From DATFJT01 sp965230755 (GTDB taxonomy: Bacteria > Bacteroidota > Bacteroidia > Chitinophagales > Saprospiraceae), in contig CBDDLT010000003.1 of assembly GCA_965230755.1 (NCBI GenBank), positions 186,001 through 250,000 of the forward strand: a stretch of DNA of 64,000 nt, given 5' to 3'. Positions 62,919 to 64,000 of the stretch are shown here, one piece after another. The translations under genes were made by a program, and so were the position numbers. The notes beneath the pieces are model-generated. The model ran no database searches, was not told the origin of the DNA, and was given only the letters and a program-made list of their open reading frames with translations. Every line of letters starts with the position of its first letter. Within the stretch, counting starts at the first letter, position 1.

Positions 62919-64000
62919 ATGTTACTACTGATAGGATGGAGAAATATTTGGAGAAATAAACTGAGAAGTATCGTAGTCATTCTTGCTGTAGGGCTTGGGG
63001 TATGGGCATTGCTCTTTCTGCTGGGTTTTACCCGGGGTATAGTAAGAGATTATATTACGCAAAATATTGAGCTTAGAACCTCTTTCTTCCAGATGCATCA
63101 CCCTGAATTTAAAAAGGATTACGACGTTTCATTTGTGATTCCAAATGAAGGTCAAATAGAGGATTATCTGTCGAAAGACGAACGTATCAAAACCTATGCG
63201 TTGAGAACAGTATCGAATGGAATGCTCTCCAATGCAAAAGGAGCTCGAGGAATGAAAATATTCGGTATTGATCCGGAAAAAGAGTCCAGTACTAGCCTTT
63301 TGGATCAAAGAATAGCAGAGGGTGATTATTTCGATGATCAAAGGCGAAATCAAATATTGGTGGGAGACGATCTCGCTGAAAAGCTTCATCTCAAATTGCG
63401 GAAGAAGATAGTCCTGAGCTTCCAAGACAAGGAAGGGAACATTGTCTCCGCAGCCTTCAGAATTAAGGGGATTTTTGATACCAAGAATACTCCGGTAGAT
63501 TTGAGTCAAGTGTATATTCTGAGGAAGGACATGAATCGAATATTGAACTTGGATGAAAATGATTTTCACGAGGTAGCTGTGGTTGGTTACTCTATTGACA
63601 ATGTAGATCAATTGGTTCAAGCCTACGTTACTGAGTTCGATGGATTGAGTGTAGCAAGTTATAAGGAATTATCTCCTGAACTGGAGTTGTTCAATGCTCA
63701 ATTGAGAATTAACCTACTAGTCATGACTTGCATATTTATGTTGGCCTTAATTTTTGGCATAATCAATACCATGCTGATGGCTGTCCTAGAAAGAATGAAA
63801 GAAATAGGGATGTTACTCTCAATTGGAATGAATAAAACCAGAGTATTTCTGATGATTCTGATCGAAACCATTTTGTTGTCTATGATAGGAACGCCATTGG
63901 GATTAATCCTCGGAGTACTATCTATCAATTACTTCAAAAAATACGGATTGGATTTGAGTAATTTTTCAGGCGCAATGCAAAGTTACGGCATGAACGAAAT
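62919..64000 (+). CDS. ABC transporter permease, FtsX/LolE type (second, cut by window end)
   Basis: Open from the ATG at 62919 to the window edge, 360 codons. It repeats the plan of the previous gene: GWRNIWRNKLRSIVVILAVGLGVWALLFLLG as helix 1, a periplasmic domain including KIFGIDPEKESS, and the C-terminal segment LALIFGIINTMLMAVLERMKEIGMLLSIGMNKTRV. The two permeases probably form a heterodimer. The ATPase gene would be expected just downstream. Confidence 0.9.
   Translation, partial: MLLLIGWRNIWRNKLRSIVVILAVGLGVWALLFLLGFTRGIVRDYITQNIELRTSFFQMHHPEFKKDYDVSFVIPNEGQIEDYLSKDERIKTYALRTVSNGMLSNAKGARGMKIFGIDPEKESSTSLLDQRIAEGDYFDDQRRNQILVGDDLAEKLHLKLRKKIVLSFQDKEGNIVSAAFRIKGIFDTKNTPVDLSQVYILRKDMNRILNLDENDFHEVAVVGYSIDNVDQLVQAYVTEFDGLSVASYKELSPELELFNAQLRINLLVMTCIFMLALIFGIINTMLMAVLERMKEIGMLLSIGMNKTRVFLMILIETILLSMIGTPLGLILGVLSINYFKKYGLDLSNFSGAMQSYGMNE

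Overview
The window is a stretch of chromosome from a member of the phylum Bacteroidota. The evidence is a complete gldK-gldL-gldM-gldN type IX secretion/gliding motor cluster with a porP/sprF-type gene. Two large exported proteins also carry T9SS C-terminal sorting domains of the two known kinds (type A and the gliding-associated type B). Several genes are preceded by the Bacteroidota -7 element TAnnTTTG rather than a sigma70 -10 box. Base composition is moderately AT-rich. A marine or free-living gliding lineage near Saprospiria or Cytophagia is a guess; nothing below phylum is secure. No rRNA, tRNA, CRISPR, insertion sequence or prophage was seen. No gene-free stretch exceeds 300 bases; the longest is 52319-52592, in which I see nothing recognisable.

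Layout. 1-2000 (minus): acpP, fabF and the 5' part of rnc, with a hairpin between acpP and fabF. 2161-9854 (plus): pyk, dut, a sugar nucleotidyltransferase, a TPR protein, a DUF4292 lipoprotein, an EnvC-like protein whose LytM domain has lost its catalytic residues, and hflX. 10005-15269 (plus): M29 aminopeptidase, TonB-C-like protein, two GNAT acetyltransferases, and an MBOAT/SGNH-like pair. 15270-15406 holds an interspersed repeat. 15407-21913 (minus): RNase R, an unknown protein and a sortilin/BNR propeller with a T9SS type A domain. 22065-25532 (plus): sdhCAB. 25744-29090 (minus): FA-hydroxylase, a PqqB-like metallo-hydrolase and an acyl-CoA synthetase. 29291-31321 (plus): rpsA with a promoter, a minimal leader cistron and a terminator. 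31383-35894 (minus): a giant T9SS type B protein, divergent from a small Cys-rich DUF5522 gene. 36221-38099 (minus): an aspartoacylase-like enzyme and a RimK-like ligase. 38283-39566: UMF1-family MFS transporter. 39573-41045 (minus): beta-helix lipoprotein. 41111-44632 (plus): two GT2 enzymes and a GT-C enzyme. 44629-52318 (minus): 93-aa protein, PhnP-like MBL enzyme, porP, gldK, gldL, gldM, gldN and a second gldN. 52593-56338 (plus): outer-membrane barrel, lipoprotein, Ppx/GppA, and a metal ABC permease fused to a DtxR-like regulator. 56345-60771 (minus): methyltransferase, two rhomboids, mutL and a small membrane protein. 60932-64000 (plus): a LolA-like protein and two FtsX/LolE-type permeases, the last cut by the window end.

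The strongest theme is envelope biogenesis: the T9SS core, two of its probable cargo proteins, lipoprotein transport, EnvC-type amidase control and surface glycan synthesis. I found no clearly new defence or mobile system. The most unusual items are the duplicated gldN split by a perfect 15-bp terminator, the PhnP-like enzyme physically overlapping porP, the permease-DtxR fusion with an apparently near-leaderless promoter, the three-codon cistron overlapping the rpsA start, and the RimK/aspartoacylase pair.
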